Of a DNA stretch of 5,161 bases, positions 5,154 through 5,161 are shown in pieces. Source of the stretch: Caldilineales bacterium (GTDB lineage: Bacteria > Chloroflexota > Anaerolineae > JAAEKA01); NCBI GenBank assembly GCA_021463315.1, contig JAJTXO010000343.1, forward strand, positions 1 through 5,161, written 5' to 3'. The notes below the pieces were generated by a model that was not told the origin of the DNA, made no database searches, and worked only from the letters and a program-made list of their open reading frames with translations. Made by a program: the position numbers and the translations under genes. Within the stretch, counting starts at the first letter, position 1. Each line of letters opens with the position of its first letter.

Positions 5154-5161
5154 TCCCCAAT

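Overview
The window is GC-rich and codes densely with a strong preference for G or C in third codon positions. It holds three protein genes, two of them facing apart and two facing together. The order is a repeat-rich left edge, a minus-strand glycerophosphodiester phosphodiesterase (188-1081), a divergent control region (1082-1268), a large plus-strand secreted beta-propeller protein (1269-4367), a hairpin between convergent gene ends (4379-4415), a minus-strand nucleotidyltransferase-fold protein (4414-5043), and a short right edge with a pair of palindromes. I see no tRNA, rRNA, CRISPR array or transposase. The host is probably a Chloroflexota bacterium (Anaerolineae/Caldilineae type) or a metagenomic relative. 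This is inferred from composition, from the long NHL-propeller exoprotein and from its C-terminal VYLPVGLR tail, which resembles tails I associate with secreted proteins of that phylum. No phylogenetic marker gene is present.

Left edge (1-187): a roughly 75-base unit occurs twice with 70 of 75 bases identical at a 98-base period. The complete copy is bounded by 15-base terminal inverted repeats, so it looks like a small non-coding palindromic element arranged head to tail downstream of the phosphodiesterase gene.

Control region (1082-1268): both genes have a good ribosome binding site and a recognisable sigma70-type promoter with a 17-base spacer. The two -10 boxes lie almost on top of each other (1189-1194 minus, 1188-1193 plus), so RNA polymerase probably cannot occupy both at once. 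A perfect 17-base dyad (1223-1239) lies just behind the phosphodiesterase -35 box and in the leader of the propeller gene, a plausible place for a shared regulator.

The two divergent products are both exported or membrane-anchored. The phosphodiesterase has a hydrophobic N-terminus and a nearly complete GDPD active site, but with HQG in place of the usual HRG. The 1032-residue propeller protein has a signal peptide, twelve NHL-type repeats (two six-bladed propellers) and seven copies of a second GFGD/LYAGT/IWRS repeat (probably one seven-bladed propeller). A functional link between them is suggested only by the shared promoter region.

The right-hand gene encodes a 209-residue nucleotidyltransferase-fold protein of the AbiEii/MNT-like type, with no partner antitoxin visible inside the window. 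Upstream of it sit two 15-base palindromes that are exact reverse complements of each other.
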